64,000 bases of DNA from Lachnospiraceae bacterium (GCA_910575255.1 CAJTEM010000009.1:62001-126000); one strand, 5' to 3'; positions 8,266 through 18,340 are shown, counted from the first letter of the stretch. The notes: generated by a model not told the origin, from the letters alone. A program made the numbers and translations.

Positions 8266-9205
8266 AAGACAATACCACCCTTTCCTCTTCACGTCTGGTA
8301 AGCTGCATGAATACCGCCTCCAGGCTTCCCGGCTCCCGCATAAAGCCGCGGACGTGTACCCCTGACTGTACCAGCTCTGTCAAAAGCTGACTTTCCTGCC
8401 TGCCGCTTCCGGAAAACTGCACCAGAATCTCCTGCTCCTTTACGGAGATTGAACGAACCAGCGGATGTTCCTTCAGCAAGCTCAATGCTGTCTGGATGTT
8501 ATCGCAGACCGTGATAACAATCGGCTTGGATGTATGGATCTTCTCGATAATCTCCTCCACGCTTCCGGTCAGCAGCATCCTCCCCCCATCGATGATTCCC
8601 ACATCGGTACACAGCTCCGTCAGATCTGTCAAGAGATGCGAACTCAGCAAGATCGTCATTCCCTGCTGATTCAGCTCCCGTACCGTCTCCCGGAATTCCA
8701 GACGGGTTCTCGGATCCAGCCCTGCGGCCGGTTCGTCCATCACCAGCAGCACCGGCTCATGCAGCAATGCCCGCGCCAGGCTCAGCCGCTGCTTCATCCC
8801 CCGAGAAAGTCCGTCCACATAAAAATCCAGCTTATCTCCAAGCCCCACCTGTTCCAGAAGGGTCTGGGAACGTTTCCTTGCCGTGAGTCCTTCCATGCCA
8901 TAACACGACGCGAAAAATTCCATATATTCCGATACCTTCAGATTGTCATAGACTCCGAAATAGTCCGGGACATAGCCGATCTTTTCCTTCAACCGGTACG
9001 GTTGCGCCAGAGCATCAATACCGTCAATCTCCACGTCTCCGGCATCCGGCATCAGCAACCCGCTGATAATCTTGATCGTCGTCGTCTTGCCTGCTCCGTT
9101 CGGCCCCACAAACCCGTACAAAGCTCCTTCCTCAATCTCCATATCCAGTCCGTCCAGGGCATGGTAATTCCCATACAACTTGCGCAGATTCCGTATCTTC
9201 AGCAT
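8237..9205 (-). CDS. ABC transporter ATP-binding protein
   Basis: This 322-aa ATPase has Walker A GPNGAGKTT (34-42), a signature LSRGMKQR (133-140), Walker B VLLVMDEP (152-159) and an H-loop in LLSSHLLTDL. A C-terminal extension of about 90 residues resembles those of ABC-2 exporters. Its ATG shares bases with the stop of the 850-aa gene (TAATG), a sign of translational coupling. It energises the permease encoded next. Similar ABC-2 pairs export lipids, antibiotics or gliding-machine parts, and nothing here fixes the substrate. Confidence 0.93.
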   Translation of the reverse strand: MLKIRNLRKLYGNYHALDGLDMEIEEGALYGFVGPNGAGKTTTIKIISGLLMPDAGDVEIDGIDALAQPYRLKEKIGYVPDYFGVYDNLKVSEYMEFFASCYGMEGLTARKRSQTLLEQVGLGDKLDFYVDGLSRGMKQRLSLARALLHEPVLLVMDEPAAGLDPRTRLEFRETVRELNQQGMTILLSSHLLTDLTELCTDVGIIDGGRMLLTGSVEEIIEKIHTSKPIVITVCDNIQTALSLLKEHPLVRSISVKEQEILVQFSGSGRQESQLLTELVQSGVHVRGFMREPGSLEAVFMQLTRREEERVVLSYDADDESGL

Positions 9206-11757
9206 TACCGCTCCCTCCCTGCTACCATCGGCATCGGAAGCTGAACTGCCCGATAGCTTCCCGGTCCGTCATAAACATAGCGCACAGTCAATGTATTTCC
9301 CGGTGACAGGTATGGCTGCAGCTGCTCCCTGTGCATGGTCTGTCCGTCCATCTCAATCAGATCAAAGTTACCGCTCCTGTGATTATAAAAGTATACGCTT
9401 CCGCTGAATGCCTCAATATAGCTTCCGCTCCTCTTCCCCAGAAATTCTCCTGACACCGGCTCAAAGGTCAGGCTCTCCACATCAATCTCTGTTCCCATCT
9501 GGTATTCCAGTGTCAAAGGCTCCATCCCGTTCATGGAATTGGAATTCGGAAAATAGTTCCCATTGATCACTCTCGGCGTTTTAATCAATACAGAGCGGTA
9601 CAGCATCCGGTCATGCGAGGTGTTCACCGGCACCTGTGAGGTCAGCATCATATGTCCGTACGTCTCCGGATTTGCCTCCTGCAAAAACAGGCTTTCCTCC
9701 TTCTCTGTGCTGAAGGCAATCACTCTTGCGTCCGCACTGTAATTGCTCATATAATTATCCAGATAAAAGGTCAGGATATTCGAGCGCTCCAAAGCCAGCA
9801 GATAGGCCGTATCCCCGATATCCGCCCGCCTCAGAAGCTCCTCTCCGATAATCTGCTCAGCCACCATATAAGAATTATTCAGAGGAAAACGCAACAGCTC
9901 TAATTCTTCCAGACGGCAGCTTTCTCCCGGCTCAAGGCGCCCTAAAAGCACCATGTTCCCGTAAAGCAAAAAGGTAACATTCTCCAGGGGAAACGGGAAG
10001 CAATTCGTGATGCTCCCGCTTAAATTCCCTTCAAAATAATCTACTGTCCCAGTGATTCCGATCCCATCTATATTATCCGACTTGCGCTCCAGCTGAAAAT
10101 ACCTCGGGGTAAAGGCCGAGATATTCGTCCCCCGGATAGCAAGCCGCTCCTCTCCCCGTTCAATCACCACCTGGTACGGCTCCTGACCGGTAAGGACGGT
10201 TTTGTTCCCGGATCCTTGCTGATAGCTGCGCGTGATCGGCAGCACCGAATACGACGGATTCAGCTCGACCCGGTAGGGACGGTTATAAGGATTGCGGATA
10301 TTCACATATGTGGTATCTGTCACATAATCCCCCGTCACATCCTGAATCGTTGCATACGTATAGAACACAGACCGGAAGCGGGTCGTAGTTCCCATCCAGT
10401 AAACGATGACAGCAAATACCAAAGACAGCACCATCACTCCCCGCCGATACCAGATCTGTGCATCCCGCTTTTTCAAAAACAGGTACATCCCCGGCCCCAG
10501 TACCACCAGATACACGGTCACAACCGTTGCATACAGAGGAAGATTCGGCAGCTTTTCCACATTTCCCGTATTGATCAGGCTTTGCACGGACCAGAATTTC
10601 TCCGAGTTGCCGCTGTAGACCACATCTGCCAGACGATTGATCCGGCTCTCCCCCAGCAGAGAGGAAAAAAAGTGATCCACATATGAAGGATTGTTCTGAC
10701 AAAAGGAACGGATCTCGGCCAGGTCAAACCCGGCCACCCCGATCAGCCCCTGCTCCTTGGCAGCCGCTGTCAGCAGGGGAAATCCCCCGCTGGAAAGGAT
10801 CACATTGCCGCCGTGAAGCGGAATATCCACGCAGGTAAGCTCCATCATCCCGTCACCTGGCTGGCTCAGCGCAAAGTCCTCGCTCAGATTCACCGGCCGC
10901 AGGGCAGGGGTGGCATAAGAATCATCCAGAAGCTCGGGTGCAAATCTTCCCAGGGTATCCCCCACCCGCTCTCCGGTCCCCAGCAGCAGCACCCCGCCAC
11001 TGTGAACCCAGTCCATGATCGCAGAGGTCTGTTCCTCGGACAAATCCCGCAGCTTAAAATTATTCACCACCAGCACATCCAGCAGATCCAGCCCCACCTG
11101 TTCTTTGGGAAACTCCTCCGGATCCAGGCTGAAGGTGCGTGTCCTCACAGCACTGTAATTGATGCCAATCCCGTTTAAATAATCCAGACCGTCCAGATCA
11201 TCCGACAGGACTCCGATGAACAGCTCCGGCACATCCCGGCTGACGTCCAGATCCAGAAGACGGCTGGCCAGCACCTCCCCGCTTTTGTCCTTCAGCTCCA
11301 AAAAAAGCTGGCTGGCATCCGTTCCGATGGGAATATGATACCGCTCTGACTGCTCCCCAAACGGCTCCAGTGCCACATCGTAGTCATAACAGTAAATGCT
11401 CCCATCCGATTCCATGGATTTGATCCGCAGCACCATTTCCTCTTCCAATGACCTCTGGTTCCGAATCGTGACACTCACTGGAATGCACCGCCCGCCTTTG
11501 GCAGAATCCTCATAGCCATAGCTCACAATCAGGCTTACCGGCTGCTGTTCCGGCATCCCTGCACTGGTCTCGCTGTCCTCACTGGCCGCTCCCGACAGCA
11601 AACCGCCCTCACTGCCTGCCGTTGCCGGTAAAGGCGCACACAAAATCAGGCTGCCGGATACCAGAAAAGCCGCCAGCACACGATTCCTTACTTTTCCGAC
11701 TGAAAAATGCCGTCTCACTTGTGATATATTATCCAAAATTCTCTCTCTCAATATCAA
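9205..11757 (-). CDS. Large exported membrane protein of an ABC-2 system, function unknown
   Basis: This protein of about 850 aa has an N-terminal signal-like helix (27-47) and an Ig-like beta domain (about 72-172). An alpha/beta domain like the GATase-like part of GldG/DUF4350 proteins follows (about 178-365; LLDVLVVNNF, VHSGGVLLLGTG). Two membrane helices (406-428, 438-456) and a 390-residue beta-rich C-terminus complete it. It lies between a sensor kinase and an ABC ATPase and overlaps or abuts both. The start is uncertain: the frame opens at a TTG (11757) inside the kinase gene and TTG 11736 is another choice. It probably serves as the periplasm-facing subunit of the exporter or as a stress-sensing partner. 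Confidence 0.75.
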   Translation of the reverse strand: MILRERILDNISQVRRHFSVGKVRNRVLAAFLVSGSLILCAPLPATAGSEGGLLSGAASEDSETSAGMPEQQPVSLIVSYGYEDSAKGGRCIPVSVTIRNQRSLEEEMVLRIKSMESDGSIYCYDYDVALEPFGEQSERYHIPIGTDASQLFLELKDKSGEVLASRLLDLDVSRDVPELFIGVLSDDLDGLDYLNGIGINYSAVRTRTFSLDPEEFPKEQVGLDLLDVLVVNNFKLRDLSEEQTSAIMDWVHSGGVLLLGTGERVGDTLGRFAPELLDDSYATPALRPVNLSEDFALSQPGDGMMELTCVDIPLHGGNVILSSGGFPLLTAAAKEQGLIGVAGFDLAEIRSFCQNNPSYVDHFFSSLLGESRINRLADVVYSGNSEKFWSVQSLINTGNVEKLPNLPLYATVVTVYLVVLGPGMYLFLKKRDAQIWYRRGVMVLSLVFAVIVYWMGTTTRFRSVFYTYATIQDVTGDYVTDTTYVNIRNPYNRPYRVELNPSYSVLPITRSYQQGSGNKTVLTGQEPYQVVIERGEERLAIRGTNISAFTPRYFQLERKSDNIDGIGITGTVDYFEGNLSGSITNCFPFPLENVTFLLYGNMVLLGRLEPGESCRLEELELLRFPLNNSYMVAEQIIGEELLRRADIGDTAYLLALERSNILTFYLDNYMSNYSADARVIAFSTEKEESLFLQEANPETYGHMMLTSQVPVNTSHDRMLYRSVLIKTPRVINGNYFPNSNSMNGMEPLTLEYQMGTEIDVESLTFEPVSGEFLGKRSGSYIEAFSGSVYFYNHRSGNFDLIEMDGQTMHREQLQPYLSPGNTLTVRYVYDGPGSYRAVQLPMPMVAGRER

Positions 11758-12868
11758 AATCCACCTTCAGTGTCACGGTAAATACCGTCCCGTTGAGATC
11801 ACTTTTTACGGTAATATCCCCGCCGTGCATATCTACAATATTTTTTACAATCGCCAGCCCCAGCCCTGTTCCTCCGGTATGCGTGGAGCGGGACTGCTCC
11901 ACCCGGTAAAACTTATCAAAGATCAGCGGCAGCTCCTCCGCCGGAATCACGTACCCATAATTCGTCACGGATACCTGTACCGTCTCCGCAGCTGCATGGA
12001 CCTTCACCAGAATCCGCTTTCCCTCTGCTCCATACTTGATCGCATTGTTAATCAGATTATCAAACAGCCTCGCCAGCAGATTCCCGTCCGCCAGGATCAC
12101 CTTGGCAGGCACATTGCTCTGCAGTTCATAGGACAGGCCCTTATTGGAAAAATTCGGATAAGACTCCTCCAGAAGCTGTCCCAGCAGCTTGATAATATCC
12201 ACCTTTGTCACCCGCATCGAGATCCTGCCGTAATTCAGCTTTGTGAACCCGAACAGATCCTCGATCAGTTTCTCCAGACGCTTCGACTTACTGTACGCGA
12301 TATCAATATACTTTGTCTGCATCTCCGGTGTCAGCGGCGCCGACTTGCCGGAGAGAATCTCCAGATACCCGATAATGGAGGTAAGCGGTGTACGCAGGTC
12401 ATGGGCTACATTTGTGATCAGCTCATTCTTGGTCCGCTCCGCCTCGCGCTCCTTATCCATCAGCTGGCGGATCTCCTCCACCATCTTATTGAGATTCGCC
12501 GCCATAGCCGAGAATTCATCGTCACCGACCACCTCAATCGTCGTGTTTAAATCTCCCTCCGAGATATCCCGGACAGCATCCGATATCTTCCCGATATATG
12601 CCATCGACCGTTCCTGCAGCAGCAGAAAAGTCACAGAGAATACCATGATCCCCAGCATCACATATCCCAGCACAATGACCGTATCCGAATCATAGATCAG
12701 CCCCATCAATGCATTGTTCCACTGCGATTCCCTCGCGTACCGCGCCAGCATCCCCAGATTCGTCACCAGGAATACCTCCACCAGGCAGGACACCAGCGCA
12801 CTGTACAGAATATTGACGATTACCCGGGTGCGGAAACGATACTGCATATCGTTCTTTTTATTTTTCAA
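11729..12868 (-). CDS. Sensor histidine kinase (VanS/BceS-like)
   Basis: This 379-aa kinase has two membrane helices (about 16-40 and 64-86) around a short extracellular loop. A HAMP domain follows (about 88-140), then a HisKA domain with phospho-acceptor His156 in NVAHDLRTPLTS. The catalytic domain has N-box DNLINNAIKYG and G-boxes around FYRVEQSRSTHTGGTGLGLAIV. The tiny loop argues for sensing within the membrane or through a partner such as the adjacent ABC system. It overlaps the response regulator by 11 bases. The VanS-like label is by resemblance; no vancomycin-resistance enzymes are present. Confidence 0.93.
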   Translation of the reverse strand: MKNKKNDMQYRFRTRVIVNILYSALVSCLVEVFLVTNLGMLARYARESQWNNALMGLIYDSDTVIVLGYVMLGIMVFSVTFLLLQERSMAYIGKISDAVRDISEGDLNTTIEVVGDDEFSAMAANLNKMVEEIRQLMDKEREAERTKNELITNVAHDLRTPLTSIIGYLEILSGKSAPLTPEMQTKYIDIAYSKSKRLEKLIEDLFGFTKLNYGRISMRVTKVDIIKLLGQLLEESYPNFSNKGLSYELQSNVPAKVILADGNLLARLFDNLINNAIKYGAEGKRILVKVHAAAETVQVSVTNYGYVIPAEELPLIFDKFYRVEQSRSTHTGGTGLGLAIVKNIVDMHGGDITVKSDLNGTVFTVTLKVDFDIERENFG

Positions 12869-13562
12869 TTTTGTATCCTACCCCCCACACGGTAGTGATA
12901 ATCTTATCCTGACGCTCATCCTCCTTCATCTTACCGCGCAGCCGGCGGATATGTACCATAACCGTATTATTCGCCTCATAGACCTTCTCATTCCACACCT
13001 TCTCGAAAATCTCATCCGTGCTGAACACCTTTCCCGGGTTGGATGCCAGAAGATACAGAATGTCGAATTCAATGGGGGTCAGCTTCACTTCCTCGTCATA
13101 CACCGTAACCTTGTGGTTATCCTTATTGATCGTCAGTCCGCGGATACTGATCTCATTTCTCACATTTTCATGGACATTGCTGTTGGGGTTCAGCTGGGTA
13201 TAGCGCCGCAGCTGTGATTTGACACGGGCCGACACCTCCAGAGGATTGAACGGCTTGGCCACATAGTCATCCGCTCCCGTCCCCAGCCCCAGTATCTTAT
13301 CCAAATCCGTAGACTTGGCGCTGATCATGATAATCGGAATGTTGTTCGTCTCGCGGATCTTCTTACACATCTCCAGCCCGCTCATCCCCGGCATCATAAT
13401 ATCCAGAAGCACCAGGTGAATGTCCTCCTTATCCAGAATATCCAGCCCGTCCTGCGCATTATCCGCCTTAAACACTTTATATCCGTCACTGACCAGGTAG
13501 ATCTCCACCAGATCCGCTATCTCCTGCTCATCATCTACAATCAAAATATTGGTCTCTGCCAT
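12858..13562 (-). CDS. OmpR/PhoB-family response regulator (VanR-like)
   Basis: This 234-aa protein has a receiver domain with acidic residues Asp10-Asp11, phospho-acceptor Asp54 (LLDIMMPGMSG) and the conserved Lys in YVAKPFNP. A winged-helix DNA-binding domain follows (about 133-232; LTPIEFDILYLLASNPGKVF, VMVHIRRLRGK). It heads the eight-gene operon, with AGGAGGAGGCGACC upstream of the ATG. It most likely activates its own operon when the kinase senses envelope damage. No clear sigma-A promoter was found ahead of it, which would fit activator dependence. Confidence 0.93.
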   Translation of the reverse strand: MAETNILIVDDEQEIADLVEIYLVSDGYKVFKADNAQDGLDILDKEDIHLVLLDIMMPGMSGLEMCKKIRETNNIPIIMISAKSTDLDKILGLGTGADDYVAKPFNPLEVSARVKSQLRRYTQLNPNSNVHENVRNEISIRGLTINKDNHKVTVYDEEVKLTPIEFDILYLLASNPGKVFSTDEIFEKVWNEKVYEANNTVMVHIRRLRGKMKEDERQDKIITTVWGVGYKIEK

Positions 13563-13672
13563 AATGGTCGCCTCCTCCTGATATGCTATGATAAGTGTAA
13601 CATAAAATGTCGGTTTGTGCCTTACTTTTTTATTACAAATATTCCACGATTTTCCATGACGGCCTTTGCTGC

Positions 13673-13730
13673 AAAAAGCGGCAGAACCGCCCTTCCAGCT
13701 ATCCGCCGGTACCGGTAAGTTCTGCCGCCT
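13673..13730 (-). terminator. Intrinsic terminator of the surface-protein locus
   Basis: On the minus strand GGCGGCAGAACT pairs with GGTTCTGCCGC, followed by TTTTTGC. It lies downstream of the LPKTG anchor at 13763 and ahead of the two-component operon. Confidence 0.8.
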
Positions 13731-13762
13731 TTTCCCCTTACTATCTGTTAAATTACTGCTTT

Positions 13763-16700
13763 TTAATTCTCTTCCCGTTTCTTCAGCCCGAAAGCTGCTG
13801 CCAGCATCCCGATTCCGGCACCTCCAAACACCAACATCAGGGCTGCCAGATGACGGGCGTCTCCGGTTTTGGGAAGCAGGGAAGCCAATGGCACTTCTTC
13901 CTCAATCAGAATGTTATCCGGATCGATCTCTGTAAAGTTCGTAAGCGGTTCCTTTCTCGGATTGGGCTTCCCCATTGATATAGATTTCCTTTGCCCCGCT
14001 GAGGCTTTCCGAAATCATATAATTCATGGCCCCTGGAATCCCTGTCAGCAGAACAGACTCTCCTGCCGCCAGATCCACCTCTGCCGTTCCGCTGTTTCCG
14101 TTTCCTTTTACAAACGTCAGCTGTTCCTCTTCGGTTGTTCCGTCCCGTTTCGTCCGCACTATCTGAAGTGTCTGATCTCCAATATCGCTTAGCTGAATGG
14201 TAAAATGGAATGTGGAATCCCGCAGATCCCCCGGATCCCGTTCTACCTGTTTTTCCAGCTTCAGGTTATACTGTGGAGTATTCTTAACCTTCCAGGAATA
14301 GCTGGTCCTGATGGTCGCGCCGTCCTGGTATACATTGACAGCCGGCTCGCCAATTTCGCTCAGATAACCGTTTTCAACTTCACGGATGCCATAAATATAG
14401 GTTTCCCCGTTTTGGGATACTTTCGGAAGCCCCTTGACGGATGCTTTCCATCCGTCCTTCTCTGTGAGCCGGACAAAGCCTACCTTCTCCTGATTTGCCG
14501 GTTCCTGGCCTTCAACGCCTCTTAAGATCTCCATGTCTACTTCCGGTTTTTGGTAGTCATAGCTGACTTTTTCCCATATCTTTTCGATATCAATATCAAC
14601 CAGTTCCCCGGTCTCACTGCCGATGATTACATTACCATTGGTGCCGATGCCGCCACCCTGGGTCCAGGCTTCGTTATTTTGAATCTTCACCAGGAAATCA
14701 TCCTCGGAAGCGGTGATATTATTTGCTGTAGCCTCTGTAAACGCGGCCAGCTGATCACCATAAACCAGTTTAATCCCATTTAGCGGAAGTTCCCTGCCGC
14801 TGCTGTCCTTCCAGTGATATGCCCCGCCTCCTAACATGAAGGGAGAGATCTTTATACTGGGATGGCCCTGGTAACTCCCATAATTTCCACTCTTGATATA
14901 GAGATCCGATATTCCCGAACTCTTTACCGGCTTGTTATCATAAATCGCCGCACCGTCCGTAACATGGATTGTTACCTTGGATGTGGGACAGGCAGCAAGC
15001 GCCTTTCCACTTCCTGAACGGGAGGTATTCTCCCGAATCGCCACATTTTTCAGAAACAAAACGCCGTTTTCATAGTTACCTTTCCCTCCATTGACATAGA
15101 TACCGCCGCCGAAGTATCCGCCCTGACTGGTATTCTCCTCAATGGTTCCTCTGTTAATCGTGGCAACACACTTACTCTGAACGAATATTCCGCCGCCGCT
15201 CTCCTCGGAAATATTTCCCCGGATCGCTCCGCCTTCCATGGTGAACTGCGGTTTGTGATTGCTTGAACTGATAAAAGCATTGCTGCCATTGGCAAGGGAA
15301 ATACCGCCGCCATGATATGCCGTATTTCCAGAGACTGTTCCGCCTTCCATGATCATCTGTCCGGTCCTGGCAATCAGAACGCCGCCCCCTGCACTGGGAT
15401 AATGTTTGGCAGAATCCTTACCCGTTGCCGTATTGTTCCTGATTTCTCCGTCGCTGAGAATAAATGTACCGCTGTTGACGAACACACCGCCGCCCACATA
15501 TGCCTGATTGCCGGCAATGGTTCCTCCGTTCATCTGCACGGTGCCTTCGCTGTAAACTGCACCTCCGTAATTCACTGCGCTGCTGAGATTATTCGTGGTG
15601 TTCTTATTGTTCTGTAAAACAGTTCCGTCCTCTATATTGCAGACACCGCCTTTGACTACAACCAACGGTGCAGCAGCAGATATTCCTACACTGTAAGCGC
15701 CGTCTATGGTGATGTTTTTCAGAGTAAGCGCACCCTTTGCGTTTACCTGCACCAACGCCCCGGCGGTATAAGTAGGATAGCGCATCAGTCTCTGGCCTTC
15801 CTTCAGTTCCCATTCCTGTTCATTATCTATGGCAACTGTGCCAACCACATATATCTTGTTCCATCCGTACTCTTCCAGAAGTTCTTTTGCCCGTGCAAAG
15901 GTCTTTACCTTGTTCGCTGACGTCTTTCCGTCCTTTGCATCATTTCCGCTTCCTGCCAGATATACCCCGTCCGTGCTTTCTTTGCGCAGAACAACGTTAT
16001 TCCCCTCTGTCTCAATGACCGCAAAATTCTTTTTATCACTGAAGACAACGGATATATTTTCTTTAACTGTTGCCAGATAGTCGCTGCTCTCGCCCTGGAT
16101 TAAGGTCACGTCTCCCTGGCTTCCTTGCTGTATAGCCACGCTGCTGTACAAGATTTCATCCGCCCGGAAGCCGTCCTTAACTTTGAGGATATGACTGGGT
16201 TTGGATTCCGAGAAGCCATGTATCGTCAATTTCCCCACTTCATTGTGAAGGACATTTTCCTGCATATTCACGGCATAATTTATGCCAAGTTCTTTTATCT
16301 TTCCCTCGGCCTTGAGCGTTCCCTTTTGACGAATCAAAAGCCTATCCAGTTCGGCCTCAGGACTGACCGTAACCGTTCCTTCATTTACAACAGGAATATA
16401 GGCGTCTTGGGTGGTTGCGATATTTTCGGTTTGGACATAAATCCTTACATTGCCGTCTAAGGACAGTTCGGCTCCCTTTAACACCTGAATCCGCCCAAAA
16501 ATATCCCCATCTCCCTTCAGAGTAAGTTTACAGCCTTTACCCACTTTGAACAAACGGTTCAGGTCCGTCGTTGTTTTTATCGACGCCCCATTCATCCGAA
16601 TGGTAATATTTTTGTTGAGAGTTGTCTCCTGCTCCAGCAAAACTGCATTATCCAGACCTTCATATTTCTGGGGAACCAAATCAATCATCCCGCCATTGCC

Positions 16701-17348
16701 TGCCTTTTGCAATGCCTCTTTGAGAGTGGAAAAGCCTTCATCCCCCACTTTTGCTACTATCTCTCTGTCATCATAGACAATCGCTTTATATTTCCCGTCT
16801 GATGACTTCACGCCTTCTAAGCCGCCGGTTTCCACCTTATTGCTGATCTTGGAAACATCGATCCAGCGGTAATCGGCAAAATAACCGGCATCTGTCACTT
16901 CCGGATCGTACATCTGTGCAGCCGGCAGTACTCTGGCTGCTTTGCTTGCTCTAATCAGCAAATCCTGGGCGCTGGTAAATTTATTTTTTTCATCTTCATT
17001 GGTGTTGCCGTACAAAGCGCCGGAATTCAATGCAAAAAGAGCGCCGCTGCTGTATACTCCGCCGGCACTTTCCGAACTTAGCTGCGCCGTTGAGATATTG
17101 CTCTTGATAATCGTATGGTTCAGTTCCATACTGCCCGTATTATAAATTGCACCCGCATAGTCGCTTGTATTTCCCTGAATGACTGTTGCCTTTTGTGCCT
17201 CTTTTGTGCCTGCTTCGGTCTCATCCGATATATTGGCCTTGACCGCGCCTCCGTTCAGAATGGCTCCCGCGCCTCTTGCCCGGTTGTTTTCAATCCTGCC
17301 GCCTTTTATCGTTAAAGACGTCCCCAAATTTACACCAAATCCTGCGTA
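13763..17348 (-). pseudogene. Decayed LPXTG-anchored beta-helix surface protein
   Basis: A 1137-aa frame from TTG 17327 encodes many parallel beta-helix turns of the pattern GGxxxxNxGTFxLxxGxIxxNxA. A Cna-B-like domain (VDIDIEKIWEK...) and a second SpaA-like domain follow. There is no signal peptide, and an in-frame TAA lies at 17351-17349 just before the open stretch, so the N-terminus is lost. At the other end the frame stops at 13914, while the anchor (LPKTG, hydrophobic span, KKREEN) sits in the +1 frame at 13763-13975. Removing one G from the GGGG tract at 13970-13973 would join them. Intact relatives are sortase-anchored adhesins. A sequencing error could explain the frameshift but not the missing signal sequence. 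Confidence 0.8.
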
Positions 17349-17433
17349 TTATTTTTGCTGTTTCCTCTCCGGTTCCCCAAAAATACCAACAACTCCTGTC
17401 CACTGTGAAAGTATACATGCCTCCCGTCTCATG

Positions 17434-17925
17434 CTATCCGCTGACCTCCCCGAATGTCATATCTCTATGAAGCCGCTTTGTCTTTTCCGTAAGTTTTTTC
17501 TTTTTCTGCTGCATCCCCATAAAAAGATACATCAGATCCAGCACACTGCAAAAGTATCGGTACCGTCCCCCTGTCAGCCTGCCCTGAATCCGACCCTGAA
17601 GACTCCTGTGATTTCCTCCGATCACTTCTACACTGACTATCTCCTGAATCTTTTTTCGTTCCGGCTCCTGACAGGCACCTTCACTCCATTGTCCCTCAGG
17701 GATCGTCCCCCGATACTCCTCTGGCAGAACCGTGTCCTCACCGAATAAATATTCCGACGGGTGAAAGGTATTTCTCCCGTCAGTAAGCTTCAGGTACCGG
17801 GCAATCCGGTCAATCGAAATACTCAGCTGAGCCAGGCTCTGATAAGGCACCGGCTGTCTCAGGTTCGGGTGAACAATATCGCCATATGGCTCCTCCCTGT
17901 CTGTTCCCAGAATACGTACCAGCAT
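17434..17925 (-). CDS. Small protein with two WQG/LELV-type repeats, function unknown
   Basis: This protein of about 163 aa is not recognised as a named family. It holds two degenerate copies of a roughly 40-residue module: residues 1-43 (LVRILGTDREEPYGDIVHP...YQSLAQLSISIDRI) and 97-138 (VSVEVIGGNHRSLQGRI...FCSVLDLMYLF). The same module occurs three times in the protein at 28898-29632. The frame is open to 18126, but the upstream residues look non-coding and the module begins at ATG 17925, so that start was taken; its ribosome site is weak. A Lys-rich stretch (QQKKKKLTEKTKR) is near the C-terminus. It lies immediately upstream of the decayed surface-protein gene. Confidence 0.6.
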   Translation of the reverse strand: MLVRILGTDREEPYGDIVHPNLRQPVPYQSLAQLSISIDRIARYLKLTDGRNTFHPSEYLFGEDTVLPEEYRGTIPEGQWSEGACQEPERKKIQEIVSVEVIGGNHRSLQGRIQGRLTGGRYRYFCSVLDLMYLFMGMQQKKKKLTEKTKRLHRDMTFGEVSG

Positions 17926-18143
17926 TACCCTGCTGCAAATCTCCGGACTTCTGCCGGCTTTTCCCGCTCTTTTTGCTGTTCTCCTGTCCTGCTCTGCCAA
18001 CAAATGAACACCCCCCGATACCTGGTTCGCGTTATAATATGGATTATAAAAAGTAGGGAAAAGAAAATCGTCCGAATATGGACAGCGAATAAAAAACAGA
18101 AAAATTTTTGGGGGTTCTTTTTCCAAAAAAACATAAAAGACGC

Positions 18144-18172
18144 TTGCATTTTGAAACCAAATGGTGTATCAT
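18144..18172 (+). promoter_or_regulatory. Sigma-A-like promoter with conserved spacer (copy 2)
   Basis: TTGCAT and TATCAT are separated by 17 bp. The spacer TTTGAAACCAAATGGTG and the following ATCATAAC resemble the element at 3610-3638. A second, extended -10 (TGGTATAAT) is at 18216-18224. Both point into a gene-free stretch ending in a terminator. Confidence 0.45.
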
Positions 18173-18228
18173 CATAACTGAAAGATTCTTTACAAAATCT
18201 GGAAAAATTTTCACTTGGTATAATCCAT

Positions 18229-18340
18229 ATTATAGGAAGTAAGATCAACTTCCTATAATCAGATTTACGGCACAAAGAACATTTCTTTCGAAGCACAAAG
18301 CCTGCCTCTTTTATCCGAATCAGAGGCAGGCTCTTTTTGT
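18229..18340 (+). ncRNA. Candidate small RNA with two hairpins
   Basis: Downstream of two promoter-like elements lies a perfect 12-bp hairpin (18229-18240 with 18248-18259). An unstructured linker follows, then a strong hairpin AGCCTGCCTCT/AGAGGCAGGCT (18299-18332) followed by CTTTTTG. No start codon with a ribosome site was seen. The final hairpin could instead serve the minus-strand gene ending at 18359, but its U tail is better on the + strand. No known RNA family was recognised. Confidence 0.4.

Noticed and set aside
13970-13973. Phase-variable G tract in the surface protein
   Set aside because: Four Gs are too few for ordinary slipped-strand phase variation, so a fixed frameshift or sequencing error is more likely.
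13763-13975. Stand-alone 70-aa LPKTG anchor gene
   Set aside because: It has no signal peptide, and a one-base frameshift at 13970-13973 joins it to the large surface protein, so it was treated as part of that pseudogene.
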